Shown here: in pieces, positions 1-12,228 of the stretch
How positions within the stretch are numbered: position 1 is the stretch's first letter
How the letters are laid out: each line of letters starts with the position of its first letter
Source of the DNA: Plazaster borealis
Lineage: Eukaryota; Echinodermata; Asteroidea; Forcipulatida; Labidiasteridae
DNA: 64,000 bases
Assembly (NCBI GenBank): GCA_021014325.1
Contig: CM037473.1
Location: forward strand, 11,532,696 to 11,596,695
Reading direction: 5' to 3'
Notes under the pieces: generated by a model
What the model was told of the DNA's origin: nothing
The model's database searches: none
What the model saw: the letters and a program-made list of their open reading frames with translations, nothing else
Position numbers and translations under genes: made by a program

Positions 1-610
1 TATTGTAGGGATGACTGGAATTTACAAATTGATTTAAAGGTGTTGTACTTTTAAAGTTGAATCACGTTACTTAAAGGTATGGTACTTTATGTATTGAAGG
101 GGTGTTAATTTTAAGATATTGTATTTTTTTATTAAAGGTGTGATAGTGCTTTGGAACAATTATAGACACCGTTCATTTTTGTTATTGTAGGGATGACTGG
201 AATTTACAAATTGATTTAAAGGTGTTGTACTTTTAAAGTTGAATCACATTACTTAAAGGCGCACGTGGTACTTTATTTTTTGAAGGGGTGTTTGATTTCA
301 AGATATTGTATTTTATTTAAAGGGGTGATAGTGCTTTGCAACAATTATTTTATAGACAGTGTTAATTTTTGTTATTGTAGGGATGACTGGAATTTACAAA
401 TTTATTTAAAGGTGTTTTACTTTTAAATTTGAATCACGTTACTTAAAGGTATGGTACTTTATGTATTGAAGGGGTGGTGATTTAAAGATATTGTATTTTT
501 TATTAAAGGTGTGATAGTGCTTTGGAACAATTATTTGTAGACACTGTTAATTTTTGTTATTGTAGGGATGACTGGAATTTACCAATTGATTTAAAGGTGT
601 TGTACTTGGT
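1..610. repeat. Tandem repeat, ~185-bp period, about 3.3 copies
   Basis: The phrase tattgtagggatgactgg recurs at about 1, 183, 373 and 558, giving periods of about 182, 190 and 185 bp. Each unit contains several short sub-blocks ending in variants of ttaaaggtgtggtacttt. The array is AT-rich and non-coding, and it continues off the left edge of the window. Confidence 0.9.
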
Positions 611-1095
611 CCAGGGGCCCAGAAGTTGCTGGGGTGAAGGCTTGGTATGAGGGTAGGGTTGATGGACTATTAGTCATTATGCTGGGGTGTTGGATGATGA
701 GATAGGCAAAACCAGACCTTGGTAAAGGAGCAGGGGCTGTAAGGCTGGGGTGAAGGCTTGGTATGAGGGTAGGGTTGATGGACTATTAGTCATTATGCTG
801 GGGTGTTGGATGATGAGATAGGCAAAACCAGACCTTGGTAAAGGAGCAGGGGCTGTAAGGCTGGGGTGAAGGCTTGGTATGAGGGTAGGGTTGATGGACT
901 ATTAGTCATTATGCTGGGGTGTTGGATGATGAGATAGGCAAAACCAGACTGGGTAAAGGAGCAGGGGCTGTAAGGCTGGGGTGAAGGCTTGGTATGAGGG
1001 TAGGGTTGATGGACTATTAGTCATTATGCTGGGGTGTTGGATGATGGCAAAACCAGACTGGGTAAAGGAGCAGGGGCTGTAAGGCTTGGGGAGAA
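606..1095. repeat. Tandem repeat, ~116-bp period, about 4 copies
   Basis: The phrase gctggggtgaaggcttggta recurs near 628, 744, 860 and 975, with a last degenerate start near 1084. Spacing is 116, 116, 115 and 109 bp. The units are nearly identical, and the last full unit lacks a few bases (gatgagatag shortened). The array is G-rich and abuts the AT-rich 185-bp array directly. Confidence 0.9.
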
Positions 1096-1545
1096 GGCTT
1101 TTGGTGAAGGTGAAGGCCTAGTACTTTTTGTAATAAAGGGATGAAATGCAAACTTTTGAAGGGTTGGTATATTTTAAATTGAAAGTTTGGTGATGGTGGG
1201 GTTTTTTAAAAATTAATTTGAAGGGATGGAACTTTTTATATGAAAGGTGTTACCCTTTAAAATTTACTTTAAAAATAAAATACTTTCTGTAATGAGTTAG
1301 TGACCATGCATTAGAAAATACTTTAACGGTGTGGTACATTTTTTATTGAAGAGATGACTTCTTTTAAAATGATTTAAAAGTTTGGTACTCCTTGTTTTGG
1401 AAGGGGTTAACTGTGCTTACAAAAATTACTTAAAATATGACAATGCTTTAAATGTAATTAAATGTATGGTACTCTTTGGTTTGAAGGATTTTTATCTATA
1501 AAAATGTATGATCATTTTTATACTGAAGAGATTACAGACCCTATT
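1096..1545. repeat. Degenerate continuation of the left repeat array
   Basis: Loose copies of the sub-block motif (ttaaaggtrtggtactttt, ttgaagggg) recur through this stretch, without a clean period. It looks like an older, diverged part of the array at 1-610. No ORF of note. Confidence 0.5.
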
Positions 1546-3800
1546 TACTGAGCTTTTCTGTAGGTAAGCTTTTCTTTTTGTTTTTATATATGGCTATTTA
1601 TTAATTTATTTCTACTTTTGCCATCTTTGTTAGATTCCCTGTAGCCTACACTGCCTATTATCATTCGATTAAAAGTTTGTAACATGAGATCAGGCCATTT
1701 TTTTTCCTGCATGTATTGGTGGAGATAACATGAATGCTGCCCTCTGTAGGTGAAATTTCTTGCATATTGATTATTTATTTATTTGGCCTCATGTTTACTG
1801 CAGAATGTTTAGAATGCACAACCAAAATGATTCATTCGCTCAAAATTTCATGGATGGATTTTGTAAATGGCAACCAATAAGTGCAATATAAATTACAAGT
1901 AAGGTACTGTGTGTTTCAAAACTTGAATGGTGCAAATTAGTTTGCTCAATTGATACAATTTATAAATACTGCGTTTAGCTTACTAGTAACTAACTCGCTT
2001 ACTAGACTACAGACATTATATACTCAAAGTAAGGGAACAAAACAGATTCTTTGCTTCATTTTTAGTATCATTTTATTTAAAAACTTGAAATAAATAACAA
2101 CACTTAATTATTTTAAATTATAATAAAGTCTTCTTTTGCATTATCTGCATAACAGCATCAATTTGATTTTAACTTAACCTTCCCAGAAAGAGAAAAACTT
2201 ATAAACCAAGAATGACATTTTTTGGACACATCAATAAAAAAAAATGTTTAAAGAGTAATTTCTTCTGTTTTGTAATAATAATAAAAAAGACGCCACGCAT
2301 CCAAGCGGTGAAAATTTCATAAAATTGGGTGTTCACATTATCCATTTAACCCTAAATCACAGTTTATATTTCATGTGTGATTTTGAGCATAGGATTATTT
2401 TGATTTGGCAAACGAAAAACACAAAAAACTTTCTTGCACAAAAAAATTAAGTATAGTACTTTAGACAGAAAGGGGATACTGACACACTGTAATCTAGTTC
2501 ATAAGCTTTCAGAATAAAATGTTTCTGTATCATAATTATTTAATGTATACAGCCCTGGAATACACCCTGCCCATGAAATATGTTACTTAACTTGTGCATG
2601 CACACTAGTGGGCAAAATGAGGGAACATCACGCCTTTTTGTATTGGGCCAAGTGTGACGTGACGCATACGCATTCGTGCGTCTGCCTAGTGCACAGCTCT
2701 ATGGCGTTGCCTGTACGTGTGCGTGGATATAATTAGCATATTCCATTGGAAAGGATAATTACACAGAAGCCAAGAAAGCTACGGCCTCTGTTGCCCTGGT
2801 CTTGGCCTTGGTTTTAATATTTTCCAATGGAAAACCCCAATGCAAAATGAAAATGGTCTCGCCCTCTCAAAGATCAAATACCAGGCCTGGTATAAAATAT
2901 ACAACTGTAGGGAAGTTACATGCAGAATTTCATATCAAAATACTGAAAGGTTTGATAAGTCATTGTATTTTGGAAAGTAAACTCATAAGAGAAGCTACAA
3001 AAAAAGTCATAAAAATTAGGTGTTAAGTCAAGAAAACAATGAATGGCTGTCTATGTTTAAGATTTTGCGCACAACGTTTCCAGACTTTTCCAGACTTTCA
3101 GAGATAACCATTTGCTTTTATGATCTTTGTCATTCATGTATAAATACCTTAACAAAATGCTACTTGAAATTCAAATCTAAATTCCTGGGTAGATTCTGTC
3201 AAAAATCGTACCTAGCATCATTAAATATGAATATATTTGAGGTATTCTGTAAACTTTAAAATAAGTTTGTGGAGTAAAACAAGTGTACCATTGCAAGCAG
3301 TTTGATTGGATGACTCTGAATTTGCCAGTCAATCCTTGTAAGGTTAGTCTTAAGCACCAGGTGCAGGTCCAATGATGACACCAGCCCCATGCACTTTTGG
3401 TCTCATCATGGTCGCTTTCCAATCTTCCTCCCCCTGAGTGGTGTGCCCTACCCCCACTAAAAGTGGCCCCTAACTCCAAGACCAAGATTAGGAACTTCTA
3501 CTGATTGTAAACACCAGCACCATGCTCCGCCTATGGAGCAGCCTCATCATGCACCTTTAAGATCAACATCCAGCTATGACCCTGGCCGGCAGTAGGACTC
3601 CACATGTCTTGCAATGCAATGTGTCCAAGCCCTTTTTTTGAAAGTTCAGCATCATCCATAATTGAATGCCACCAATGATTCTGAACTAATTAAACCACCA
3701 CACCACCAATGCTTTAACTTCACAGCCATGGCACTTTAATTTAATCGCCATCTCAACAAGTTCATGTACAGACTTGCTTGCAAATGGTGCACTTATTTAC
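1546..3800. other. Gene-poor AT-rich stretch
   Basis: I see no convincing gene. Short ORFs (74-102 codons) have no family signature. A short inverted match (attccattggaaa near 2741 and ttttccaatggaaa near 2820) brackets a CpG-containing block at about 2640-2830, perhaps the remains of a small element. Confidence 0.5.
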
Positions 3801-4183
3801 TTAAAGGGATTGTATACGTTTGGTAATTGGATCCCACTGTTTGTTTCAATCCTATATAGTTGTAGCTACATACCATAAAACTAACCTGTGAAAATTCATT
3901 TAAAAAGGTGGTAGCGTTTTTGAGATATTGTCGAAAATCTGGAGCGGTTTGTCCACGCAGGAGGAATAATCTGCAATTGGAATACACAATCTGAGAAATG
4001 TTACTGCACTAACGCTTCTCAGACTCAAATTTTTGGGGATAAAAAGTGATATTTTTCCATTACCGCAGTACTTCGAAGTGAAAATGCATTATACTATCCA
4101 AAGCTGCTGTACTTCTTACCAAGTAAGTTTTTATAGCCATTAATTTCAGAGTCATTACCAAACGTATACAGACCCTTTAGACA
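3801..4183. mobile_element. MITE family B, copy 1
   Basis: This ~380-bp element begins ttaaagggattgtatacgtt and ends with the inverted form aacgtatacagacccttta. Close copies lie at 18953-19340 and 27411-27764. Shared internal landmarks are the blocks ctgcaattggaatacacaat and accaagtaagtttttat. There is no coding capacity, so it is a non-autonomous inverted-repeat element. A TTAA-like flank is visible at the left end. Confidence 0.8.
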
Positions 4184-5422
4184 GTCCACATCAAAAAATA
4201 CATCTAAACTTTTACAAAATGCTCGGACAACAGACTGCTACACGTTGCTCATCCACGATTCAAGATGGGTAGGATGTCTTGAAGACATTTAGTGGTTTCC
4301 GTTCACATTGTTCTTCTTAAACTCTGAAGCCTTACAAGATTTGACCATGCTGTGAAAGTTATTTAGAAAAAAAAATACAGATATTTTAAAAAGCCATTGG
4401 AAGAGAACGTTCCTTGGCAAGGAGATCAATGTATGGTTTTGCCAATGTCAATTATAAGATTTGTCAAACACTTCTCTCCTTAAATTTTGTTTGGTTTAAA
4501 TTTTTGATCAGTTATGGATACTTTGGGTAAGAAAACAGATGGTCTTTGGTGCTGGAGCATAATGTTTTAATTGTGCTAAAGTATTTGAACTCTTAGTGTA
4601 TGAGGTAACAGTTGAGACCATCACTGATGTACGGGTTGAAGCTTATTCATTCAATAATATTGATCCATATTATTAATTATATTAATTATATATTACTAAT
4701 TGAGAGTCATTGCTTAAAATAACAGCTACTTTTTTTCACCAGGCAGACACAAAAACAAGTCTGAATTCAGATAATAAAAGTCTGAAAATCCCAGCTTAAT
4801 GCCACTGGTAAGTTTACTGAAAGGTAGATGATGCAACATGTATCAAGAATTTTACCATGGGCGTTTAGTCAATGTTATTCTAAAATTCCTAAACTGTTAT
4901 TACTGTTAGAGATCTATTGCTTGATTATGGTGCAATAATCTTGTTAAAACCAAAAATCAATTACTCAAGCTTTGCGGTATCCAAGACTAATATCCTACAC
5001 GTAAAAGTAAAAAGCTTTCAAGAAAGAAATTGTAAATTGTTTTGTTACATCTAAAAATCTATCTAGCTTGGATTCAAGCTAAATTTGTTCAAATGCAAGA
5101 ACTTATGACAATTTGTACCAGTACCAACTTAATACTAAGAAAGAGTTCCATTTTTTTAAGCGCCTTTAATTCTTTGTTGTAAAATAAAACTTCAAATGTA
5201 AACAGAATCAACAGTGAATGGTACGCAAAATAAAAGTTATATAAGAATGTTAATGAGAGATAGAAAAAACAACTTTGTTATCAATCTGTAGGACTAACCA
5301 CTCATCTGAGTTAGGCTGGTGCCAGCATGGAGTCCCCAGAGTGTTGTGGCATGTGGCGTAATTGTGATTACTTGTACAGTGCTGCAAAAACAGCCCACTG
5401 CACCGTGGAAAATGTTACTCAC
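4184..5422. other. No gene recognised
   Basis: AT-rich DNA with no supported ORF. A ~45-bp block at 4740-4785 (aggcagac..aagtctga..) matches the reverse complement of 29957-30003, so it is a fragment of an interspersed repeat. Confidence 0.5.
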
Positions 5423-5540
5423 ATTGATTTTCATAACTTCTGTATCAGCCTCCCACATGTATACTGATGATGGGTAGACAGTTGCAGGTGATAGACACTT
5501 GTAGGCCTCAGGTATCGTCTTCATGAGTTGGTAGATATCA
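5423..5540 (-). CDS. Orphan internal exon candidate (39 codons), function unknown
   Basis: Reading the minus strand, a good acceptor (catttttcag) precedes 5540 and a good donor (gtgagtaac) follows 5423. The 118-bp interval between them is open (phase 1 in, phase 0 out). Its peptide begins DIYQLMKTIPEAYKCLSPAT and ends WEADTEVMKIN. Amino-acid composition looks coding, but I do not recognise the family. No neighbouring exons were confirmed. It could be a real exon of a gene whose other exons I missed, or an exon of an old element. Confidence 0.35.
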
Positions 5541-7280
5541 CTGAAAAATGACATGTAAATAAATTGCAATATAGTTTGGATTTATGGGAAAATGTTATCT
5601 TTTGAAACATACTTTCATTGTAGTTGACCTTCAGCATTTTAGGTTCGCTTTAAAGTTTTAAAGAAATCTATTTTTTGACAAAATTTTTAGTGCAGATCAA
5701 AACCAAACTTAAGAGGATGTACCTTTTGATTTTGTTGAAAAGGCACCTTGTTTGCCAGGTGGATATGCAGTGCTCAGACATCCACTTCAATGATTGGTAG
5801 ATCTCAACTGAAAGTTAACTTCACCTCTGGATAAACAAGACAAAAACTGTTTTAGTTTATCATGGTCTGATATGCTAGAAGAAAAAGACAAAAAGTTTTC
5901 GAATCTGTGCAGTTTTATTAGAGGAATGTCTGAGTAATTCAGTATAAAGAGACAGTTTTCGTTACACATATTGTTGATTCAAACTATGGAGAGGCTGGGC
6001 AATGGACAAACCAATCAAATGTTACTGTTCTTTTTTAAAGCCCGTGGACAACATTGGTAAATGTTGAAGACCAGTATCCCAAGGCCACTTTGGCCTTGGA
6101 GGAAGCCAAAGTTTAGAGAGCACCAAGGCCAAAAATGTAAAAATAGAAAAAAGGCCATTAAATTAGGAGTTGTAAAACAATATAAAAACATAATGCAAGA
6201 CTTTGGGTTTTTTTTCTTCATATTAATAAATAAAAATAAAAAACCCTATTTTTATTGAATAAATTGTTTTACCCTCACCAACAAAAAAATTAAATATTAA
6301 AAATTAAAAAATTGGCCAGAGGTTCCCCTATGGGTGGTAAACCCGATGAAACAATTTAAATGAATAAGATATTACTAAATCATGTCTTATTCATAAACAA
6401 ACCGTAAAGATTTGTCAAATACAATTACAACAAAATATAACAAAATAAAAATTATGATGAAGAAGACAAAAAATTACCCCAAAAGTTTAGTTTCTTGCAT
6501 TTGGCAGCAGAATTTTCAAACTCATCTTTCACATATTACTTTAAGCACTCTTTTTGCGGCATTACTATTGGCAAATTACCTGAAAAAGTTTTCTCAGTGA
6601 AGTTTTGTTCACTAAGCTTTCAGTAGGTTCACAAACCACTACTACAATGTGAAAATTCAACCGAAAGAGGATGTTCATAACAGCGCCCTCTTAAGTTCAA
6701 TGGATCATTTTAGACTGGCCCCTTGTTAAAGCGGGTTGTCAGATGTTCGGGCTATTGTATGTGTACAAGCAGTGTTTGCGGTGCAGGGGTAGCGTGATGA
6801 ACAACATGTTTTGCCGTTGAGCCATCCGTTGTACCACGACTCCTGAATAGATTTTGCTTGATAATAATTAAGATAATACATCGTTGGCCGAAGCAAAATG
6901 TATGTAAATTTTGAACTTCTATTAGAGAAAGGCACCTAGGCCAATGAGGATAAAGGGCACAGCAATTATGGCCGTGAAGAAGGTTATTTTTTCTTGGGGC
7001 ACCACGGCCAGCTACAAAGGCATCTTTCTTTCTTTTTTACTTCAGATTAAATCGATTGCACAGTAGGGCTTTTAAAACCAAAGACAAACACCAAAGTAAG
7101 GAAAATTCTGAGATCCTCGTTTTAATTCAGCGTGCTTATAGGGCAAATTAAACAATTTGGGTTGAGAATGCCCATTAGTTTTGAAAAATCAAGGGGAGAA
7201 CCCTGTTAAGGGGGGGTTATAATTAAAAATGTTTACCTGTTGCCGAGAAGGCAGTTTTTATTCCAGGCTCGATGATCATC
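5541..7280. other. No gene recognised
   Basis: Intergenic or intronic DNA. A fragment at about 6035-6062 resembles the end of the family C elements (ttaaagcccgtggacaacat). Short GGCC-containing stretches near 6080-6140 and 6940-7020 look like repeat fragments. No ORF shows a family signature. Confidence 0.4.
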
Positions 7281-7323
7281 TCACATCAGCTTATTGAGCA
7301 GTAATGGCTCGTCTTCAGCTAGC
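7281..7323 (-). CDS. Possible terminal exon with polyadenylation signal
   Basis: On the minus strand, an acceptor (gtttgcatttag) is followed by a short open stretch encoding LAEDEPLLLNKLM and a stop. A canonical AATAAA lies about 20 bp after the stop (7262-7257). The arrangement fits a last coding exon, but it is only about 14 codons long and no upstream exon was identified. Chance is a real possibility. Confidence 0.2.
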
Positions 7324-7974
7324 CTAAATGCAAACAAAATAAAAACAACAGTGAGAGGAGAACCTCTTATCAATCCAAGCAACAATGGAAACTAAATTGA
7401 TCACAGTGCTAGCCCACAAGAGGGTGCAACAGGCATACAAATTGGTATAAGACAGGCAGTTGAAGAACAGTTTGATGAGAGCATTAATAATTGTCCTCCG
7501 AGTCCGAATTTGAGTATAGTCGGCAAAGAATCCTATTAAAACATCCCACCACTGTTTAAACAAGGAAGAAATTTCAGTTTTAGATGGGGGGGGGGGCACA
7601 CCCCAAATAGGGAAAACCCATGCAGTCAGGTAGGGATTGAAAACCCAATCTACATGCAAGGTCCTCAGGGGTCACCGTACATAGTCAAAATTATAAAGAA
7701 AGGTACAATAAAAGTCAAATGTGAAAGTTTTAGCTGAGTACAGTGTCTACTTGCTGAGAAAACAGCAAATAACTGTCACAGTGTTTTAACACGAACGTCA
7801 AATCCATCCACATTCAGCAGGTTACAACAGCACTCTCTGGCCGTAAACGGACACCAACCCTCAAAAATCTGAGAAAACGATTCATGCATGAATCATTTCT
7901 AATTTGAGGATGCCAGAGACAAAGATCAAGTTAATCACAGACAGAATGACTGTCTAAGCCCGCCACACTATCAA
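7324..7974. other. No gene recognised
   Basis: A 111-codon minus-strand ORF covers 7324-7659. It spans a poly-G run and has no recognisable domain, so I do not call it. Confidence 0.4.
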
Positions 7975-8058
7975 CAGCTGCAGTGCTTCTCAACAAGTAA
8001 GTTTTATGGCCATTAACTTTTGGAGTACTTAACCAAAATATGACCCTACCTTTAGTGA
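7975..8058. mobile_element. Truncated end of a family B MITE
   Basis: The stretch from cagctgcagtgcttctcaac to about 8055 matches the 3' third of the family B elements. It keeps the aagtaagttttatggccatt block and a degenerate ccctacctttag end. It abuts the SINE at 8056. Confidence 0.55.
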
Positions 8059-8250
8059 TAAGTGTACTGAGTACTTTTACGTGCATTACACACTACATGG
8101 GACCTACGGCTTTACTTCCCATCCAAAGGATGAGGCAATAATTACTTAAGGACACAAGTGTCAAGACCGGGATTCGAACCCACACTCTGCTGATCAAAAA
8201 GCACCAGAGACTGTGTCCGGTGCACTTGACCACTGAGCCACTGGGAACCT
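8056..8250 (-). mobile_element. tRNA-derived SINE, minus orientation
   Basis: The reverse complement starts with a tRNA-like head, with a B-box-like gggttcgaatcccggtc. It continues through gacacttgtgtccttaag and the tail block gtaaagccgtaggtccca. The same modules occur in plus orientation at 27822-28185. It is not a functional tRNA because the A-box half is degenerate. It lies immediately 5' of the LINE remnant. Confidence 0.75.
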
Positions 8251-8276
8251 CACTACACAGAAGGGACGAGGAGTAA

Positions 8277-9704
8277 CACTACATTCATAACAGTGTCAGT
8301 GCAGAGCAGTGTGATGTCTTCAACGACATTGGGTTTGACGAGTCAGTGTGGTGTATTAGGTTGAAGAAAGATGACAAGTTACTTGTAGGATGCGTGTATA
8401 GAAGTCCCAATAGTGCCACAGATAATGATAGTAAAATGTTTGACTTGTTGAACTGAGCATTGGAGCTGAGTTATAGCCACCTACTGACAGTGGGGGATTT
8501 CAACATACCAGAGGTTGATTGGAAGTCTTGGACCACCAGTGCAAATGTGGACCGCTTATCCTTCAAAATGATTGAGTGGCTCCGAGATAACTACCTATCC
8601 CAGTATGTGGACTTCCCTACGAGATTCAGAGAGGGTCAACTACCCAGTACTTTGGATTTGGTATGACAAATGACAACATAATCACAGAAATCGACAACCT
8701 CAGTCCATTGGGTAAGAATGATCACAGCATGATATGTTTCCAGCTGCAGTGCTACTGTGATCCGAGACAAACTAAAACTGTCAAGTATTTGTATGACAAG
8801 GGCAACTATATGCGCATGAGGGTTGAAATGACCAATGTGGACTGGGACAGCAAAATGGACAACGAAGACATAACAGAAAACTGGAAGTTCTTCAAAAAGA
8901 AATTTGACAGCCTCGTAGAAGCTTTTATCCCAAAAGTAGTGCTGAATGGGAGAAGCAAGAGAAAACCCCTATGGATGAATAGAAAACTCAGCGGGAAGGT
9001 GAAGAAGAAACATAGGTGCTGGCAAAGATACATGAATACTAGGCAAGGGTCAGACTATGTGAGGTACACCCAAATTAGGGATGAAGCACTGGCGGAGAGG
9101 AGGACTGCCAAACAAATAAAGTCTAATCCAAAATTATCAAGAGGACATTTGTACACATGGATGCTGAGATGTTCATCAACCTCTACAAGAGCAAAGTGAG
9201 GCCTCATCTAGAGTATGCCACACCAGTCTGGAATAGTCTATTCAAGAAAGATGCACAAGCCTTGGAAAACACACAGAGGAGATGTACAAAAATGATAGCT
9301 GGCCTTAAATTAAAGACAAACCATACAGTCAGAAATTGCGGGATTTGGGTCTGCCAACACTGTCCTACAGGAGGAGGAGAGCAGATGTCATACAAGTGTT
9401 TTGCATGATATCTGGCATCGATAACATTGACACCACAAAATTATTTACATTTCAACCGGCATCGAACACCAGGGGTCAGAACTTCAAGATGTTCAAGGGC
9501 AGGTCACGTCTTAGAGTAAGAAATGAGTTTTTCTCCCAGCGTGTTGTAAATGACTGGAACAGCCTGCCCTCAAACATAGTAAATGTAAATGCTAAATCAC
9601 TGAATAATTTCAAGAGTTTGCTCAACAGACATTGGGCCAACATTCCAATGAAATTCGAGAACTGGTGTGACACTTCAAAGGGGGCACAAATAGACCAAGT
9701 CTAA
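8277..9704 (+). pseudogene. CR1/L2-like LINE remnant with the reverse transcriptase core deleted
   Basis: The 5' part encodes an AP-type endonuclease. It shows a VGCVYRSPNS block near 8385, GDFNIPEVDW near 8490 (the family's GDFN motif) and KNDHSMI near 8715 (the S/NDH catalytic motif). In-frame stops fall at 8455 and 8663. From about 9157 the sequence jumps to the C-terminal region. That part has VRPHLEYATPVWNS near 9200, a QRRCTKMI motif and a final FFSQRVVNDWNSLPSN near 9530. The RT palm, which should lie between, is absent, and the frame changes at the junction (about 9120-9157). It is a dead, internally deleted copy. No target-site duplication was identified. Confidence 0.85.
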
Positions 9705-10201
9705 CCTCAGAGCTCGACGTTCTGTAAGTATCCGTAAGAAAGTCAAGGAAGGGAAAAATTTCCGTATCATGCCACCAATTTCTAAAGGATTTAATTGATT
9801 TTGTAATGGATGTTTGAATTCATTTCCCTTTTGGTAATATTCCTCGTGAGGAATTAGTAGCTAAAACCCAAAATTCACTTTTCAAGCGCACATTTCATCA
9901 CGCGGACGGAACTCTCGTGCACGCACTGTACTCGAACCAAAGTGACTAAAACGGAGTGTAAGCAAGCAGCCTTGTGAATACTCCTAGAACTATGAGGTTC
10001 GTTCCGCTATCGTTTCCATTACCCTCATAGAGTGACATGTACAAAATCCTATTGAAACTTTTTGCCCTTCACGTTTACATGGCTACAGTTCTTTTTTGAA
10101 ATCAGATCTCGCCAAAACTAGGCTCTATGTGTTCGTTGTACTCTCATTGAGCGTTGCACAGGTCCAGAAAATCCACTCCGCAAAACATTGTAGCAAAAAT
10201 C
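9705..10201. other. LINE 3' flank and unassigned DNA
   Basis: 9705-9830 may be LINE 3' UTR. At 9979-10010 a block (tactcctagaactatgagg then tcgttccgctatcg) reappears in the same orientation at 16391-16421. No gene seen. Confidence 0.4.
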
Positions 10202-10503
10202 GATAAATTCTCACCTATTTTTTCAGAATCCTCGCCTTACCAAAACAAGTATGGCGTTTTGCGATGGTAATCACTGGTATGCGGCGCACAACCGCTGGTC
10301 CACAATATACGTGAACCGTTGGTTATTGTGAATCAGCGTTGTGGTCTCTCCAACATGCAAATTGTATGCTGGTAATCAATGCTGCGCGCAGCGCTGGTTA
10401 AACACAAACCAACGGTACATGCAGCATACCAGTGATAACCATCGCAAGCAGCCATACTTGTTTCCGTAAGGCGAGGATTCTGAAAAACGGTGAGAATTTA
10501 TTG
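10202..10503. mobile_element. Fold-back (long inverted repeat) element
   Basis: The ends are inverted copies of each other over about 85 bp. The left arm runs from gataaattctcacc through agaatcctcgccttac to ggtaatcactggtatg. The right arm reads cataccagtgataacc through gtaaggcgaggattct to ggtgagaatttat. The middle holds further imperfect inverted matches (ggttcacg, cagcgctggtt). No coding capacity. Confidence 0.8.
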
Positions 10504-10699
10504 AGTTCAGCCCTTGCAGATTTTTTGCCTTCGCGTTAGTTGATAGTTTCACGTAACTTGAATAACTAATATGTAATATATCTGACTAATAAATGTAGAT
10601 AATTTAAAAATATTTCATGAATAAAAATAAACATATCAAAACACATCAGTGATCGAGTTAACACTATTTTATTAGGGTCAACAACATAATCAACTTATC

Positions 10700-12215
10700 A
10701 CAAAAGGTGAAATAACTGAACAAAAATATATGAAGTTATCACCACAATACATTATTTTAATTTAAAACAAGTAAATAAAAAACATTTAAACAAGGTTTAT
10801 AATTAACAAACCTATCACCCAAATAATGTATAAATAATTAAACTGAAAAGGTAGGGTTTCAAGTTCAAGACAATTGAACGAACATTCTTTAAGAAATACA
10901 ACAAAAAGTACAACAGTTCATGAACAATTTAAAATATTACTTCAACAAGTAAATAAAAAACAGGTCAATAAAGTAAACGACCAGCCTATCAGTCACTCCA
11001 AAAAAGTAAAGTAAAGTAAAATAAGGGTTTGAAGTTCACAGTAATTTAACGGATATTCTTCAAGGGAATGTAAAAAGAAAGTACAACAGCTCATGAACAA
11101 TTTAAAATATTACTTCAACAAGTAAATAAAAAAAAAGTCAATAAAGTAAACAATCAGCCTATCAGTCACTCCAATGAAGTAAAGTAAAGTAAAATACAGG
11201 TTTGAAGTTCACAGCAATTTAACGGATATTCTTCAAGGATGGTAAAAAAAAGTACAACAGCTCATGAACAATTTAAAATATTACTTCAACAAGTAAATAA
11301 AAAAACAACTCAATAGAGTAATCAACCAGCCTATCAGTCACTGCAATAAAGTAAAGTAAAATGAAATAAGGGTTTGAAGTTCACAGCAATTTAACAGATA
11401 TTCTTCAAGGGAATGTTAAAAAAAAGTACAATAGCTCATGAACAATTTAAACTATTACTTCAACAAGTACTTAAAAAACAAGTCAATAAAGTAAACAACC
11501 AGCCTATCAGTCACTGCAATAAAGTAAAGTAAAATGAAATAAGGGTTTGAAGTTCACAGCAATTTAACAGATATTCTTCAAGGGAATGTTAAAAAAAAGT
11601 ACAATAGCTCATGAACAATTTAAACTATTACTTCAACAAGTACTTAAAAAACAAGTCAATAAAGTAAACAACCAGCCTATCAGTCACTGCAATAAAGTAA
11701 AGTAAAATGAAATAAGGGTTTGAAGTTCACAGCAATTTAACAGATATTCTTCAAGGGAATGTTAAAAAAAAGTACAATAGCTCATGAACAATTTAAACTA
11801 TTACTTCAACAAGTACTTAAAAAACAAGTCAATAAAGTAAACAACCAGCCTATCAGTCACTGCAATAAAGTAAAGTAAAATGAAATAAGGGTTTGAAGTT
11901 CACAGCAATTTAACAGATATTCTTCAAGGGAATGTAAAAAAAAAGTACAATAGCTCATGAACAATTTAAAATATTACTTCAACAAGTACTTAAAAAACAA
12001 GTCAATAAAGTAAACAACCAGCCTATCAGTCACTGCAATGAAGTAAAGTAAAATGAAATAAGGGTTTGAAGTTCACCGAAATTCTTCAAAGGAGCAGGGA
12101 AAGAAAATGAAAAAAAAATGAAAAATAGTACTTGTAAAAACAAGTAAATAAAAAACAATTAAGTAAAGTAAATAACCAACCTATTACCGCAATAAAGTAG
12201 AACAAACAAAATCAA
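10700..12215. repeat. 173-bp satellite array, about 8-9 units
   Basis: The motif agggtttgaagttca recurs near 10852, 11024, 11197, 11369, 11542, 11715, 11888 and 12061. Spacing is 172-173 bp throughout. The inner units (11300-12000) are nearly identical and the outer ones more diverged, as expected for an array homogenised by unequal exchange. Units are AT-rich with aaagtaaagtaaa runs and have no ORF. The array ends just downstream of the MULE relic's stop codon. Confidence 0.95.
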
Positions 12216-12228
12216 ATCAGTGCTCTAA

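Noticed and set aside
7324..7659. 111-codon minus-strand ORF with hydrophobic stretches
   Set aside because: Runs through a poly-G tract and shows no domain or splice-consistent boundaries.
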